A DNA stretch of 64,000 bases from an uncultured Acetatifactor sp. GTDB lineage: Bacteria; Bacillota; Clostridia; Lachnospirales; Lachnospiraceae. The notes under the pieces were generated by a model that was given only the letters and a program-made list of their open reading frames with translations, was not told the origin of the DNA and did not search any database. Shown here piece by piece: positions 35,727 through 45,099 of the stretch. Each line of letters opens with the position of its first letter. The first letter of the stretch is position 1. Made by a program: the position numbers and the translations under genes. The stretch covers positions 124,001 to 188,000 of the forward strand of contig CAKRTS010000001.1 in NCBI GenBank assembly GCA_934402315.1. Reading direction: 5' to 3'.

Positions 35727-36884
35727 TTACATTGCCTTATATGCACCGTTCTCGATTACAACAGCCTTAGGTGCCTTGTTGGGCTCGCCGGATGCATCCC
35801 AAACAATGCCATCTCCGGTAAGACCGTCGATCTTAATCTCAAGGAACGCAGCCTTCAAAGCCTCGCAGATGTCGGAAACACTGTCGGTAGGCTTTACACC
35901 GCTCTTCTCAAGGGCAGCCTTGATTGCGTAAACACCGTCATAGGCATCTGCTGCGAACTGGTTCGGAACATCGCCGAACTTCTCCTGATATGCCTTGACA
36001 AACTTTACGGTAAGATCATCGGTAGCGTCTGCCGCGAAAGGTGTCAGAAGCATAAGACCTTCTGCAAGGCTGACATCAAAGTTGTCAACACCTGTCAGAA
36101 TACCGTCCATACCGTCAACGCCGAAGAACTTAGGTGCATAGCCCATGCCGTCTGCCTGTGTCAGGATCAGCGCTGCTTCCTGATAATAAATAGGAAGGAA
36201 CACAAGATCTGCACCGGCGTCCTTTGCCTTCTGCAGCTGAACGGAGAAGTCTGTCCTGTTATCAGCCGTAAATGCCTCTGCCGCTACGATTTCAAAGGGC
36301 TGGCTCGCAGCGCCGCTCACAAAGCTCTCATAAATACCGGTGGAATATACATCAGAGCTGTCATAGATGATGGCAACCTTGCTTGCAAGACCGTTTTCAC
36401 CGATATACTGTGCGGATGCCGCGCCCTGTGCAGGGTCTGAGAAGCATACGCGGAAGTTGTTGTCATACTGTGTACATGCAACTGCGGAACCTGAGGGAGT
36501 CAGCTGGAACATATTGTCTGCCTTTGTCTTATCCGTAACTGCGATACAGCAGCCGCTGGTAACACAGCCGAGTAGAACCTGTGCGCCCCAGTCCTTTATG
36601 GTATTGTACGCGTTGACGGATCTCTCTGCATCCAGCTCATCATCCTGGAAGTTCAGCTCGAGCTTATATCCGTTCACACCGCCTGCTGCATTGATCTCGT
36701 CGATCGCAAGCTGAGCCGCATTCTTTACGCCGAGACCGTACGCCGCGCCGCTTCCGGTAATGGGCCCGATTCCGCCGATCTTAAAGGTATCTGCCGATGC
36801 GTTCGCCCCTGAGCCGCAGCCTGCCATGGAAACGACCATAGCAGTAGCGAGAACCGTACTTAGAACTCTGTTTAATTTCTTCAT
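35727..36884 (-). CDS. livJ: Branched-chain amino acid-binding lipoprotein
   Basis: This surface lipoprotein captures leucine, isoleucine, valine or related amino acids for LivHMGF. The signal peptide ends in VSMAGC, giving a lipidated cysteine near residue 23. The mature part opens with FKIGGIGPITGSGAAYG and contains VNGYKLELNFQDDELDAERSV, both typical of type-I periplasmic-binding folds. From ATG 36884, behind AAAAGGAGGAG, it is 385 residues; the longer frame passes through the ribosome site. The exact ligand may differ from the usual three. Confidence 0.93.
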   Translation of the reverse strand: MKKLNRVLSTVLATAMVVSMAGCGSGANASADTFKIGGIGPITGSGAAYGLGVKNAAQLAIDEINAAGGVNGYKLELNFQDDELDAERSVNAYNTIKDWGAQVLLGCVTSGCCIAVTDKTKADNMFQLTPSGSAVACTQYDNNFRVCFSDPAQGAASAQYIGENGLASKVAIIYDSSDVYSTGIYESFVSGAASQPFEIVAAEAFTADNRTDFSVQLQKAKDAGADLVFLPIYYQEAALILTQADGMGYAPKFFGVDGMDGILTGVDNFDVSLAEGLMLLTPFAADATDDLTVKFVKAYQEKFGDVPNQFAADAYDGVYAIKAALEKSGVKPTDSVSDICEALKAAFLEIKIDGLTGDGIVWDASGEPNKAPKAVVIENGAYKAM

Positions 36885-36899
36885 AAAATCTCCTCCTTT

Positions 36900-36917
36900 T
36901 TGTACAGCTATGTACAA
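36900..36917. other. Perfect hairpin in the livJ leader
   Basis: TTGTACA (36900-36906) and TGTACAA (36911-36917) flank a 4-base loop immediately upstream of the ribosome site. It could be an RNA stem affecting translation or a DNA operator. Confidence 0.5.
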
Positions 36918-36963
36918 GATGTATCGCGTGATAATTGTATACAGGTATAATTATCATTCCCAT

Positions 36964-36992
36964 ATCATAAGGTAGCTGATACCTTTTGTCAA
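36964..36992 (-). promoter_or_regulatory. liv operon promoter with operator-like inverted repeat
   Basis: Minus strand: TTGACA (36987-36992), 17-base spacer, TATGAT (36964-36969). AAGGTA-N5-TACCTT (36969-36985) fills the spacer and is a good candidate repressor site, perhaps for an amino-acid-sensing regulator. Confidence 0.8.
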
Positions 36993-37038
36993 CAAAAAAA
37001 TAAAACACATCTAAAAAAAGGTGAATAAAGATCAAGAA

Positions 37039-37067
37039 TTTACACATAATAATACCGCGTGTACCAT
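37039..37067 (+). promoter_or_regulatory. Possible promoter of the DUF378 gene
   Basis: TTTACA (37039-37044), 17 bases, TACCAT (37062-37067), 32 bases before the ATG. The -10 is weak. Confidence 0.35.
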
Positions 37068-37099
37068 ATATCCGACTACGCGTAGAATGTGAGGTAGCT

Positions 37100-37315
37100 A
37101 TGGGAAATAAATATTTAGACGGCACAGCGCTTACGCTCGTCATCATCGGTGCAATCAACTGGTTACTGATCGCAATTTTCCGCTTTGACCTTGTAGCCTT
37201 TATCTTTGGCGACATGTCCTGGCTCTCCAGAATCATTTATGGTCTTGTCGGGCTTTGCGGTCTTTATCTCATCAGTTTTTATATGCATCTGGGCAGCCGT
37301 GCCGAGAACGCCTGA
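37100..37315 (+). CDS. DUF378 domain-containing small membrane protein
   Basis: A 71-residue protein with two hydrophobic segments (TLVIIGAINWLLIAIF and IIYGLVGLCGLYLIS) separated by a short FDLVAFIFGDMS loop. This matches the DUF378 family of small two-span membrane proteins, whose function is unknown. GAGGTAGCT precedes the ATG. It stands alone, divergent from the liv operon and convergent with rsfS. Confidence 0.85.
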   Translation: MGNKYLDGTALTLVIIGAINWLLIAIFRFDLVAFIFGDMSWLSRIIYGLVGLCGLYLISFYMHLGSRAENA

Positions 37316-37336
37316 GTCCAACAGGCATTGTAATGC

Positions 37337-37402
37337 AAAAAGAAGCCATCAGCGGATAACCATGTATAACATGCCCGTCCGCTGACAGCTTCTTCTCTTT
37401 TT
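37337..37402. terminator. Bidirectional terminator between DUF378 and rsfS
   Basis: AGAAGC-N2-TCAGCGGA (37341-37356) pairs with TCCGCTGA-N2-GCTTCT (37378-37393), with AAAAA on the left and CTCTTTTT on the right. Confidence 0.8.
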
Positions 37403-37412
37403 AGCATTATTT

Positions 37413-37778
37413 TTATGCGTTTTTAATCTGCTCCACATCCGTCTGTTTACCGTCTCTCCAGATGCGCTCGAGATCGTACAGCAGTCTGTTCTCCTTGTCA
37501 AAGATATGGACAATCACATCCCCGAAATCGAGAAGAATCCAGTTCGCCGTGTCATAGCCCTCGATCTGCTTTGCCGGGTAACCGCTGCGTCCCAGCTTCT
37601 CCTCCACGTTATCGCAGAGCGCCTGAATCTGGCTCCGGTTACTTCCGCCGGCAATAATGAAGTAGTCTGCGATCACAGATACCTCGCTGATGTCAATCAC
37701 ACGGATGTCCTCAGCCTTCTTGTCCTCCAGCGCGTCGATCACTAATTTTGCCATTTCCAATGATTGATTCTTTTCCAA
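37413..37778 (-). CDS. rsfS: Ribosomal silencing factor RsfS
   Basis: RsfS binds ribosomal protein L14 and keeps the subunits apart when nutrients are short. The 121-residue protein has the family core VIDISEVSVIADYFIIAGGSNRSQ and YDTANWILLDFGDVIVHIF. I chose TTG 37778 because GGAGG lies 7 bases upstream and it starts 1 base after the yqeK stop. The ATG at 37802 would give eight more residues but has no ribosome site and lies inside yqeK. It is the last gene of the rplU-to-rsfS block. Confidence 0.92.
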   Translation of the reverse strand: MEKNQSLEMAKLVIDALEDKKAEDIRVIDISEVSVIADYFIIAGGSNRSQIQALCDNVEEKLGRSGYPAKQIEGYDTANWILLDFGDVIVHIFDKENRLLYDLERIWRDGKQTDVEQIKNA

Positions 37779-37779
37779 T

Positions 37780-38355
37780 TTACATCCTCCTGCAGTATTC
37801 ATAGGTTATCTCTGTCATGGGATCAAGCTCGCCGCCCGTAGCCTTCAGGTAGGAAAGCGTGTCCTCTAAGATTTTCAGCATAGCGGTATCGAGGTCGGTA
37901 AAGGCAAGCTGCCTTATTTCCGCAAGATTCGGTGCCTGTCTCCTTCCCGGTTCAATATAGTCCGCAACAAAGACGATCCGCTCGAGCAGACTCATATTCT
38001 CGCGCCCTGTGGTATGGAAACGGATAGCATTCAGAATGTCGGGATTCGTGATCCCGTACTTTTCTTTTGCCAGGAATTCTCCCACCTTGGCGTGCAGCAG
38101 AAAAGGATTCCTGCGCTCGATGTCCGTCATGGGAATCTGGTGCTTTTCACAGATGCTTACTCTCTTCTCGTCGGTCAGACATTTTGCACAGTCATGCAGA
38201 AGCCCTGCGATCTGGGCATCCGTGACATCCGCCTGATACCGCATTGCCAGTGCGGCAGCCGTAAATTCCACGCCGAGCGTATGTGCAAAGCGCTTTGCGT
38301 CCTGCATCTTCTCCATCTTTTTTCTGAGCTTTCGCAAATATTTTGCCTTATCCAC
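37780..38355 (-). CDS. yqeK: YqeK-family HD-domain hydrolase
   Basis: YqeK proteins split diadenosine tetraphosphate symmetrically into two ADP. The HD metal site is visible as GLLHDCAKCL, with the preceding FAHTLGVEFTAAALA histidine and the later HTTGRENMS and VFVADYIEPGR segments. The 191-residue length is normal. Its start overlaps the nadD stop by 8 bases and it is followed by rsfS, the standard nadD-yqeK-rsfS order. Confidence 0.92.
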   Translation of the reverse strand: MDKAKYLRKLRKKMEKMQDAKRFAHTLGVEFTAAALAMRYQADVTDAQIAGLLHDCAKCLTDEKRVSICEKHQIPMTDIERRNPFLLHAKVGEFLAKEKYGITNPDILNAIRFHTTGRENMSLLERIVFVADYIEPGRRQAPNLAEIRQLAFTDLDTAMLKILEDTLSYLKATGGELDPMTEITYEYCRRM

Positions 38356-38953
38356 GGTAAAACCCCTTTTCTTGAATATAAGTCAGCACTGCATCAGGCA
38401 CGAGATACCGGATACTCTTCCCTTCTGCGGCCCGCTCCCGGATTTCAGAGGAGGAAACGGAAAAACGCAGAAATGGCATCAGCAGTATCTCACCGCCGAA
38501 TTTTTCCTGTAATGCGGATGCCTTCGCCTGCAGCGCCTCCATGGAAACGTCATTCCTGACCACTGCAATCAAGGATGCCTGCCGGAAAATAGCCTCCGGC
38601 TTTCTCCAGTTCTCTATCGAGAAAAGACAGTCTGCCCCCATGATAAAATAGAACTGATCCCCGGGGAAGCTTTCGCATAATTGCTCCAGCGTCTCATAAG
38701 TGTAGGTGTAGCCGTCCCGGACAATCTCTGTGTCCAAGCAGCGCAGCTTTGGATTCCCCTGCGCCGCCAGTTCCGCCATATGCAGTCTTTCTTCGCCCGG
38801 CAGGATCTGTCTGCCGGCCTTCTTATACGGCATTCCCGCCGGGATCAGCCAGACCTCGTCGAGCCCTGCGCTGTCCATAGCCCATTCGGCAAGCAGTAAA
38901 TGTCCCGTGTGAACCGGATCAAAGGTTCCGCCCAAAATACCAATCTTACGCAT
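38348..38953 (-). CDS. nadD: Nicotinate-nucleotide adenylyltransferase
   Basis: NadD joins ATP and nicotinate mononucleotide to make deamido-NAD in NAD synthesis. The nucleotidyltransferase motif GGTFDPVHTGH lies at residues 8-18, with the H15-x-x-H18 pair, and SSSEIRERAAEGKSIRYLVP near the C-terminus is the second ATP-binding motif. The 201-residue length fits. It follows yhbY by 17 bases. Confidence 0.96.
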   Translation of the reverse strand: MRKIGILGGTFDPVHTGHLLLAEWAMDSAGLDEVWLIPAGMPYKKAGRQILPGEERLHMAELAAQGNPKLRCLDTEIVRDGYTYTYETLEQLCESFPGDQFYFIMGADCLFSIENWRKPEAIFRQASLIAVVRNDVSMEALQAKASALQEKFGGEILLMPFLRFSVSSSEIRERAAEGKSIRYLVPDAVLTYIQEKGFYRG

Positions 38954-38970
38954 TGTCCTGAATAACCTCT

Positions 38971-39261
38971 TTATTTCGGAAGCTCGATCTTCGGCTTGTC
39001 CTTGTCCGGCTTATAGAGCACGAATTTCTTTCCGATGACCTGAACCAGCTGGGAGTGCGTTCTCTCCGCAACCATCTGTGCGATTTCCGTCGGATCGTCT
39101 GCACAGTTCTTTAGAACCGCAACCTTAATCAGTTCATTCTTATTAAATGCCTCGCCGATCGCCTCCGTCAGTTCCGGCGTAAGGCTGGACTTTCCTACCT
39201 GAAAAACGGGATTGAGATTGCTCGCCAGACTTTTAAGGTATGCCCTCTGTTTACTCGTCAT
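38971..39261 (-). CDS. yhbY: YhbY-type CRM-domain RNA-binding protein
   Basis: A 96-residue protein of the CRS1-YhbY family associated with large ribosomal subunit assembly. It shows TSKQRAYLKSLA, VFQVGKSSLTPELTEAI, the NELIKVAVL strand and VQVIGKKFVLYK. I started at ATG 39261 behind GGAGG; a GTG three codons upstream is possible. It sits between obgE and nadD. Confidence 0.92.
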   Translation of the reverse strand: MTSKQRAYLKSLASNLNPVFQVGKSSLTPELTEAIGEAFNKNELIKVAVLKNCADDPTEIAQMVAERTHSQLVQVIGKKFVLYKPDKDKPKIELPK

Positions 39262-39278
39262 CCCCCTCACCTCCTGTG

Positions 39279-40633
<1,355 letters not shown>

Positions 40634-40645
40634 TCTGCATTCGGA

Positions 40646-40930
40646 TTACTGTTCTACGGGGTAAACAGAAGCCTGCTTCTTATCTCTACCCTTTCTCTCG
40701 AAACGAAGAACACCGTCAACCAGTGCAAACAGGGTATCGTCTCCGCCGATTCCTACATTGACACCGGGATGAATCTTGGTTCCACGCTGTCTGTAAAGAA
40801 TGTTTCCAGCCTTTACAAACTGTCCGTCAGCTCTCTTCGCACCTAATCTCTTGGACTCGGAATCTCTACCGTTCTTGGTAGAACCAACTCCCTTTTTATG
40901 AGCGAAAAATTGAAGGTTCATATTCAACAT
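40646..40930 (-). CDS. rpmA: 50S ribosomal protein L27 with cleavable N-terminus
   Basis: L27 reaches into the peptidyl-transferase centre. This 94-residue precursor has the Firmicutes extension MLNMNLQFF followed by [15 protein letters not shown], so Prp is expected to cut between F9 and A10. The rest of the protein ([18 protein letters not shown]) is typical. It starts 3 bases after the prp stop. Confidence 0.98.
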   Translation of the reverse strand: MLNMNLQFFAHKKGVGSTKNGRDSESKRLGAKRADGQFVKAGNILYRQRGTKIHPGVNVGIGGDDTLFALVDGVLRFERKGRDKKQASVYPVEQ

Positions 40931-40933
40931 GGT

Positions 40934-41269
40934 CTACACCTCCTCGAATTTTACTTGCAAATACTTCTCTCCGTATTCCCTGCTGAGCTCCGTCAGTGAA
41001 AACACCATGGAATCCATCAGGAAAGCGGATTTTTCCTGCAAGGTACTCTCGAAATCACATTTCAGGAATCCTGTCCGTTCGTTCTGCGTCGTTTTCAGCT
41101 TCTCGCCCGCCAGCTCCTCCAGTGAATTGATCGTGCCGATTGTCAGCGCGGAGATTGCCGCACACAGCACATCCGGCTTCCGCCACCATTTTGCGTACCC
41201 TGCATGTCCCATACAGTAAAAACCTCTGTAGGAACCATCTTTTTCCTTACAAATCACTACAGTTGTCAT
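40934..41269 (-). CDS. prp: Ribosomal-processing cysteine protease Prp
   Basis: Prp removes the N-terminal extension of L27, an essential step in Firmicutes ribosome assembly. The 111-residue protein has the catalytic histidine H22 in MGHAGYA and the cysteine C36 in VLCAAIS. Its start overlaps the last base of rplU, and it is placed between rplU and rpmA as usual. Confidence 0.94.
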   Translation of the reverse strand: MTTVVICKEKDGSYRGFYCMGHAGYAKWWRKPDVLCAAISALTIGTINSLEELAGEKLKTTQNERTGFLKCDFESTLQEKSAFLMDSMVFSLTELSREYGEKYLQVKFEEV

Positions 41270-41574
41270 TATGCATTGATCTTGTCGATCTTAACCTGAG
41301 TGTATGCTTGTCTGTGACCGTTCTTCTTGTGGTAGCCGGTTTTTCTCTTGTACTTATATACAATAACCTTCTTACCTCTTCCCTGCTCCATAACGGTTGC
41401 AGATACAGTTGCTTTTGCAACGTCCTCGCCAACCTTGAGGGTTCCGTCACTTACTGCGATCACCTGGTCAAAAGAAACAGTATTTCCGGGCTCAACATCC
41501 AGCTTTTCAACCTTGATTACATCTCCCTCGGAAACCTTGTACTGCTTTCCACCTGTTGCAATAATTGCGTACAT
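41269..41574 (-). CDS. rplU: 50S ribosomal protein L21
   Basis: A large-subunit protein of 101 residues with the typical start MYAIIATGGKQYKV and the C-terminal HKKNGHRQAYTQVKIDKI. It is the first gene of the rplU-prp-rpmA block, with a strong GGAGG and a ~120-base structured leader. It lies 33 kb from rng, which often precedes it directly in related genomes. Confidence 0.98.
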   Translation of the reverse strand: MYAIIATGGKQYKVSEGDVIKVEKLDVEPGNTVSFDQVIAVSDGTLKVGEDVAKATVSATVMEQGRGKKVIVYKYKRKTGYHKKNGHRQAYTQVKIDKINA

Positions 41575-41579
41575 AATAT

Positions 41580-41695
41580 AGGCACCTCCTATTCATGAAC
41601 TACGGCTGCGCTTTCGTTCATTTACTCGCTGACTTTGGTGATCCCTGTCCTTACGGGCAGACATACTTTTACCGAGTCATGCGGCATACCGTAGT
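41580..41695 (-). promoter_or_regulatory. Probable L21 leader region
   Basis: The ~115 bases between the promoter and rplU are rich in short complementary segments, and a structured L21 leader in this position is known in Firmicutes. I recognise it by position and fold potential, not by a verified match. Confidence 0.5.
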
Positions 41696-41725
41696 ATAAT
41701 AGCATGAGGTGCCTGATAATGTCAA
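41696..41725 (-). promoter_or_regulatory. rplU operon promoter
   Basis: Minus strand: TTGACA (41720-41725), an 18-base spacer and TATTAT (41696-41701). Confidence 0.8.
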
Positions 41726-41739
41726 TAGTTTTTATTTAA

Positions 41740-42366
41740 TTAATTGCCTTTCTTTTCAAAGTCCTCTATGTACTGGACAATCAGCTTAACCGTGCCCTCG
41801 ATTCCGAGAATGCTGCTGTTGATGCAGAGGTCGTAGCTGTCCGCGCGTCCCCACTTCTTTGAGGAATAGTAATTGTAGTAGCTCTGGCGCTGCTTATCCT
41901 TCTTGATAATCATGTCCTTTGCCTTTGACTCGGTCAGGCTGTATCTCTCCATGATCCGCTTTACCTTGGTCTCCTCGTCTCCGAAGATGAAAAGGTTTAC
42001 AACGTTCTTATAGTCAGCCAGCGCATAGTCCGCACATCTTCCGACAATGACACAGGGGCCTTCGTCCGCAATTTTCTTGATGGTATCAAACTGCGCCAGA
42101 AAAACCTTATGGCTGATCGGCATATCCACAAAGGAAGATGCATTGTAGCCGAAGGAATAGGTATCCATGACAAGATTATATAAGAAAGAGTTCGTAGGGC
42201 GCTCATCGTGGTTCTGAATCATCTCCTCACAGAAACCGCTCTCCTTTGCCGCTCTGCTCAAAAGCTCCTTGTCATAACATTTGATTCCAAAATAATCTGC
42301 CACCATCTCGCCGATCTCCCGTCCGGCGGAACCAAACTGTCTTCCGATCGTAATCACTGTATTCAT
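41740..42366 (-). CDS. Cytidylate kinase-like family protein, copy 2
   Basis: This 208-residue protein is a paralogue of the one at 31408-32040, with the same TIGRQFGSAGREIGEMVA loop, GPCVIVGRCADYAL and KKDKQRQSYYNYYSSKKWGRADSYDLCINSS segments. It is a P-loop kinase by appearance, but its substrate is not known. It has its own stretch upstream and lies between an RluD-type gene and the rplU promoter. The two copies share layout but differ at many positions, so they are old duplicates rather than a recent repeat. Confidence 0.85.
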   Translation of the reverse strand: MNTVITIGRQFGSAGREIGEMVADYFGIKCYDKELLSRAAKESGFCEEMIQNHDERPTNSFLYNLVMDTYSFGYNASSFVDMPISHKVFLAQFDTIKKIADEGPCVIVGRCADYALADYKNVVNLFIFGDEETKVKRIMERYSLTESKAKDMIIKKDKQRQSYYNYYSSKKWGRADSYDLCINSSILGIEGTVKLIVQYIEDFEKKGN

Positions 42367-42473
42367 ATAGCCTACCTCGCTTCTCTCAAGAGTCTGAAAT
42401 TCGAGAGTTTCCTTCCCTCTTCAGCTATATTTATTATATACCATTTTTGCACTTTTCACAAGAAATTTTCTCA

Positions 42474-43385
42474 CTATTCCAAAACTTTTAGCAAATGTTC
42501 AAAGTATTCCGGAAGCGGCGCCTCCGTTTCAATATATTCTCCCGTTGACGGATGCCGGAACCCGAGTATTTTTGCATGCAGGGTCTGTCCCTGCAGCTTA
42601 TACGGGCTCTTCCGGTTGGAATAGACCTCATCTCCCAGAAGCGGATGTCCGATCGACGCCATGTGAACGCGGATCTGATGGGTCCGCCCCGTCTCGAGAC
42701 GGCATTCAATATAAGTATAATCCCGGAAACGCTGCAGCACCTTGTAATGCGTCACGGCACGTTTCCCGTTTCTCTCATTGACAGCCATCTTCTTGCGCTC
42801 CATGGGATGTCTTCCGATCGGGCGGTCAATCGTTCCCTCATCCTCCCGCAGGACACCGTGGCAGATGGCAACATAACGTCTCGTGAGCGAATGCTCCTTG
42901 AGCTGCTCCGCGATACAGTTGTGCGCCACATCGTTTTTACAGGCGATCACCGAGCCCGTCGTGTCCATGTCGATGCGGTGGACAATGCCGGGGCGCATGC
43001 AGCCGTTGATCCCCGACAGCTCCTTCCCGCAGTGATACATCAGCGCGTTTACCAGCGTTCCGCTGTAATGTCCGGCGGCAGGATGCACGACCATTCCCTT
43101 TGGCTTATTGACAACGATGACGTCCCTATCCTCATACAGAATGTCCAGCGGAATATCCTCCGGCTCAATATCCGGCTCCACCGCCTCCGGCAGCTCAAAT
43201 TCCAGCTGATCCTCCTGCTTTACCCGGTAGCTTCCCTTGACGGGACTCCCGTTCACGCGGACAGCCTCGTCCTTAATCAGACGCTGTATATAGGATCTCG
43301 ACAGGGAATCGATCAACGTGGCAAGGCATTTGTCAATTCTCTCTCCATCCTCATTCTCCGTTATTTCAAAGCAAAATCTGTCCAT
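42474..43385 (-). CDS. RluA/RluD-family pseudouridine synthase
   Basis: These enzymes convert uridines to pseudouridine in 23S rRNA. The N-terminal S4 RNA-binding domain (about 12-75; ERIDKCLATLIDSLSRSYIQRLI) precedes the catalytic domain with the active aspartate in GIVHRIDMDTTG and later RTHQIRVHMASIGHPLLGD. The 303-residue length and the position next to lspA are typical of RluD/YlyB. The usual HRLDKDTSG reads HRIDMDTTG here, but the aspartate is kept. Confidence 0.93.
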   Translation of the reverse strand: MDRFCFEITENEDGERIDKCLATLIDSLSRSYIQRLIKDEAVRVNGSPVKGSYRVKQEDQLEFELPEAVEPDIEPEDIPLDILYEDRDVIVVNKPKGMVVHPAAGHYSGTLVNALMYHCGKELSGINGCMRPGIVHRIDMDTTGSVIACKNDVAHNCIAEQLKEHSLTRRYVAICHGVLREDEGTIDRPIGRHPMERKKMAVNERNGKRAVTHYKVLQRFRDYTYIECRLETGRTHQIRVHMASIGHPLLGDEVYSNRKSPYKLQGQTLHAKILGFRHPSTGEYIETEAPLPEYFEHLLKVLE

Positions 43386-43388
43386 AGG

Positions 43389-43913
43389 CTACTTCATCTC
43401 ACGGTATTTTTTCTGCTTGAAGCTTAAGAATTCCAGATCCTTTTCCTTAAAGACAAAAAGGAACAGAATAAACAGGCCGATCACCGAGACGACGATATAA
43501 CAGTCAGCTACATTGAAGATCGGGAAGTTAATCAGCACAAAGGAGATAAAGTCAACCACATAGTCAAACCTTACCCTGTCGATCATGTTTCCGGCTCCTC
43601 CGGCAATTACAGCCGCAAGGAAAATGTGGACAATACAGAACTTCTTTTCCTCCGGCAGCTTAAACAGGAAAAAGAGAATCACCGCCATGAAGACAACGCC
43701 GACAAACAAAATAAAAAACTTCTGATTCTGAAGCATTCCGAATGCCGAGCCTCTGTTTTCCAGATAATTCAGTTCGAGCACACCGTCGATCAGCGGAACT
43801 GCCGGACGATCCTTCAAGCGCTCAATCGCAAGATATTTCGTGAACTGATCCAGCGCAAGCAGAACGACCGCAATCACCGCATCTATTATGAACATTTTGC
43901 TCCTCTTCACCAT
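43389..43913 (-). CDS. lspA: Lipoprotein signal peptidase
   Basis: Signal peptidase II cuts the signal peptide from lipoproteins after lipid attachment. The protein has four spans, with the catalytic aspartates in GAGNMIDRVRF and NVADCYI, and the conserved NYLENRGSAFGM. I chose ATG 43913 with GGAGG 8 bases upstream (174 residues); the 11 extra residues of the longer frame (from 43946) are hydrophilic. It precedes the RluD-type gene by 3 bases. Confidence 0.95.
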   Translation of the reverse strand: MVKRSKMFIIDAVIAVVLLALDQFTKYLAIERLKDRPAVPLIDGVLELNYLENRGSAFGMLQNQKFFILFVGVVFMAVILFFLFKLPEEKKFCIVHIFLAAVIAGGAGNMIDRVRFDYVVDFISFVLINFPIFNVADCYIVVSVIGLFILFLFVFKEKDLEFLSFKQKKYREMK

Positions 43914-43926
43914 CTCCGACGCCTCC

Positions 43927-45036
43927 CTATGCCTTTGCATCCTCATCGCTGAAATAGATTTCCTCTATCGCCGCGAGAATTTCCTCATCCGTCACGGTAT
44001 TGTCAATTACTGCCTTGCCGATCTTCTTTAGCAGGACAAACTTGATCCTGCCGGATTCCATCTTTTTATCCGATTTTGTCAGTTTAAGGATCTCCTGCGG
44101 GTCAATGTCGTCCACCGTGATCGGCAGATAAAAGGGAACGAACATATCCCTGATCTCATAATATTCCTCCATGGACAGCATTTCCCGCTTCCATGAAATG
44201 AAAGCCGCTGCAACTGCACCGAGCGCAACGCATTCCCCGTGGAACAGTTCAAAGTTCTTCGCCTTCTCGATAGCATGTCCCACCGTGTGTCCGAAGTTCA
44301 GCAGGGCACGCTCTCCCTGCTCCGAAGGGTCCTTCTCCACCACAAGCTTCTTTACCATGCAGCTGCGCTTGAGCATCTCCTGAAGAACCGTCATATCCCT
44401 CTCACAGATCTCATACATATTTTCAATCAGCCACTCATAGAGCGCAGCATCCCTTATCAGTCCGTGCTTCATGATCTCGGCAAAGCCGGAATAGAACTGT
44501 CTGTCGTCCAGGGTAGTCAGCGTCGCCAGATTCATATATACCAGTCTCGGCATCTTAAAGGCGCCGACCATATTCTTATAGCCGTCGAAATCCACGCCCG
44601 TCTTGCCGCCGATGCTGCTGTCCGCCTGTGCAAGAAGTGTTGTCGGGATCTGCACATAGTCGATGCCTCTTAAATAAGTCGCCGCAATATATCCCGTCAC
44701 ATCCCCCGTCACACCGCCGCCGAGCGCCAGAAGCATATCATGTCTGTCGAATTTCTCTTCGATCAGGAACCGGTAAGCCTCCCTCACCGTATCAAGGGTC
44801 TTATTCTCCTCGCCGTTGGGGAATACAAATTTTACCGCTTTCAGGCAGTTTCCCTCCAGCAGCTCCAGCACCTCATCCGCATAGAGCTCCGCCACCTTGG
44901 AATCCGCGACAACGCAGAGCCTCCTGCTTTCGCAGTCCAGTGCCTTCAGCTCGGCAATCAGCTCGCCGAAGGAATCTGTGAGCAGAATATCATAGCAGGG
45001 CTTTTTATTGTAAAGAACCGGTATTCTTTCCGACAT
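43927..45036 (-). CDS. aroB: 3-dehydroquinate synthase
   Basis: AroB makes 3-dehydroquinate, the second step of the shikimate pathway, using NAD and a metal ion. The NAD and metal region shows GGGVTGDVTGYIAATYLRG, IPTTLLAQADSSIGGKTGV and NFGHTVGHAIEKA. The 369-residue length is standard. AAAGGAGAAAACAGACT precedes its ATG. It lies between sepF and lspA, away from other aromatic genes. Confidence 0.96.
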   Translation of the reverse strand: MSERIPVLYNKKPCYDILLTDSFGELIAELKALDCESRRLCVVADSKVAELYADEVLELLEGNCLKAVKFVFPNGEENKTLDTVREAYRFLIEEKFDRHDMLLALGGGVTGDVTGYIAATYLRGIDYVQIPTTLLAQADSSIGGKTGVDFDGYKNMVGAFKMPRLVYMNLATLTTLDDRQFYSGFAEIMKHGLIRDAALYEWLIENMYEICERDMTVLQEMLKRSCMVKKLVVEKDPSEQGERALLNFGHTVGHAIEKAKNFELFHGECVALGAVAAAFISWKREMLSMEEYYEIRDMFVPFYLPITVDDIDPQEILKLTKSDKKMESGRIKFVLLKKIGKAVIDNTVTDEEILAAIEEIYFSDEDAKA

Positions 45037-45068
45037 AGTCTGTTTTCTCCTTTTCTAAGCAAAGAAAA

Positions 45069-45087
45069 GAGCCCGCAGGACGGACTC
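45069..45087 (-). terminator. Terminator after sepF
   Basis: Minus strand GAGTCCG pairs with CGGGCTC (one G-T pair) and is followed by TTTTCTTT, between sepF and aroB. Confidence 0.7.
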
Positions 45088-45099
45088 TCTCACTTCTGA

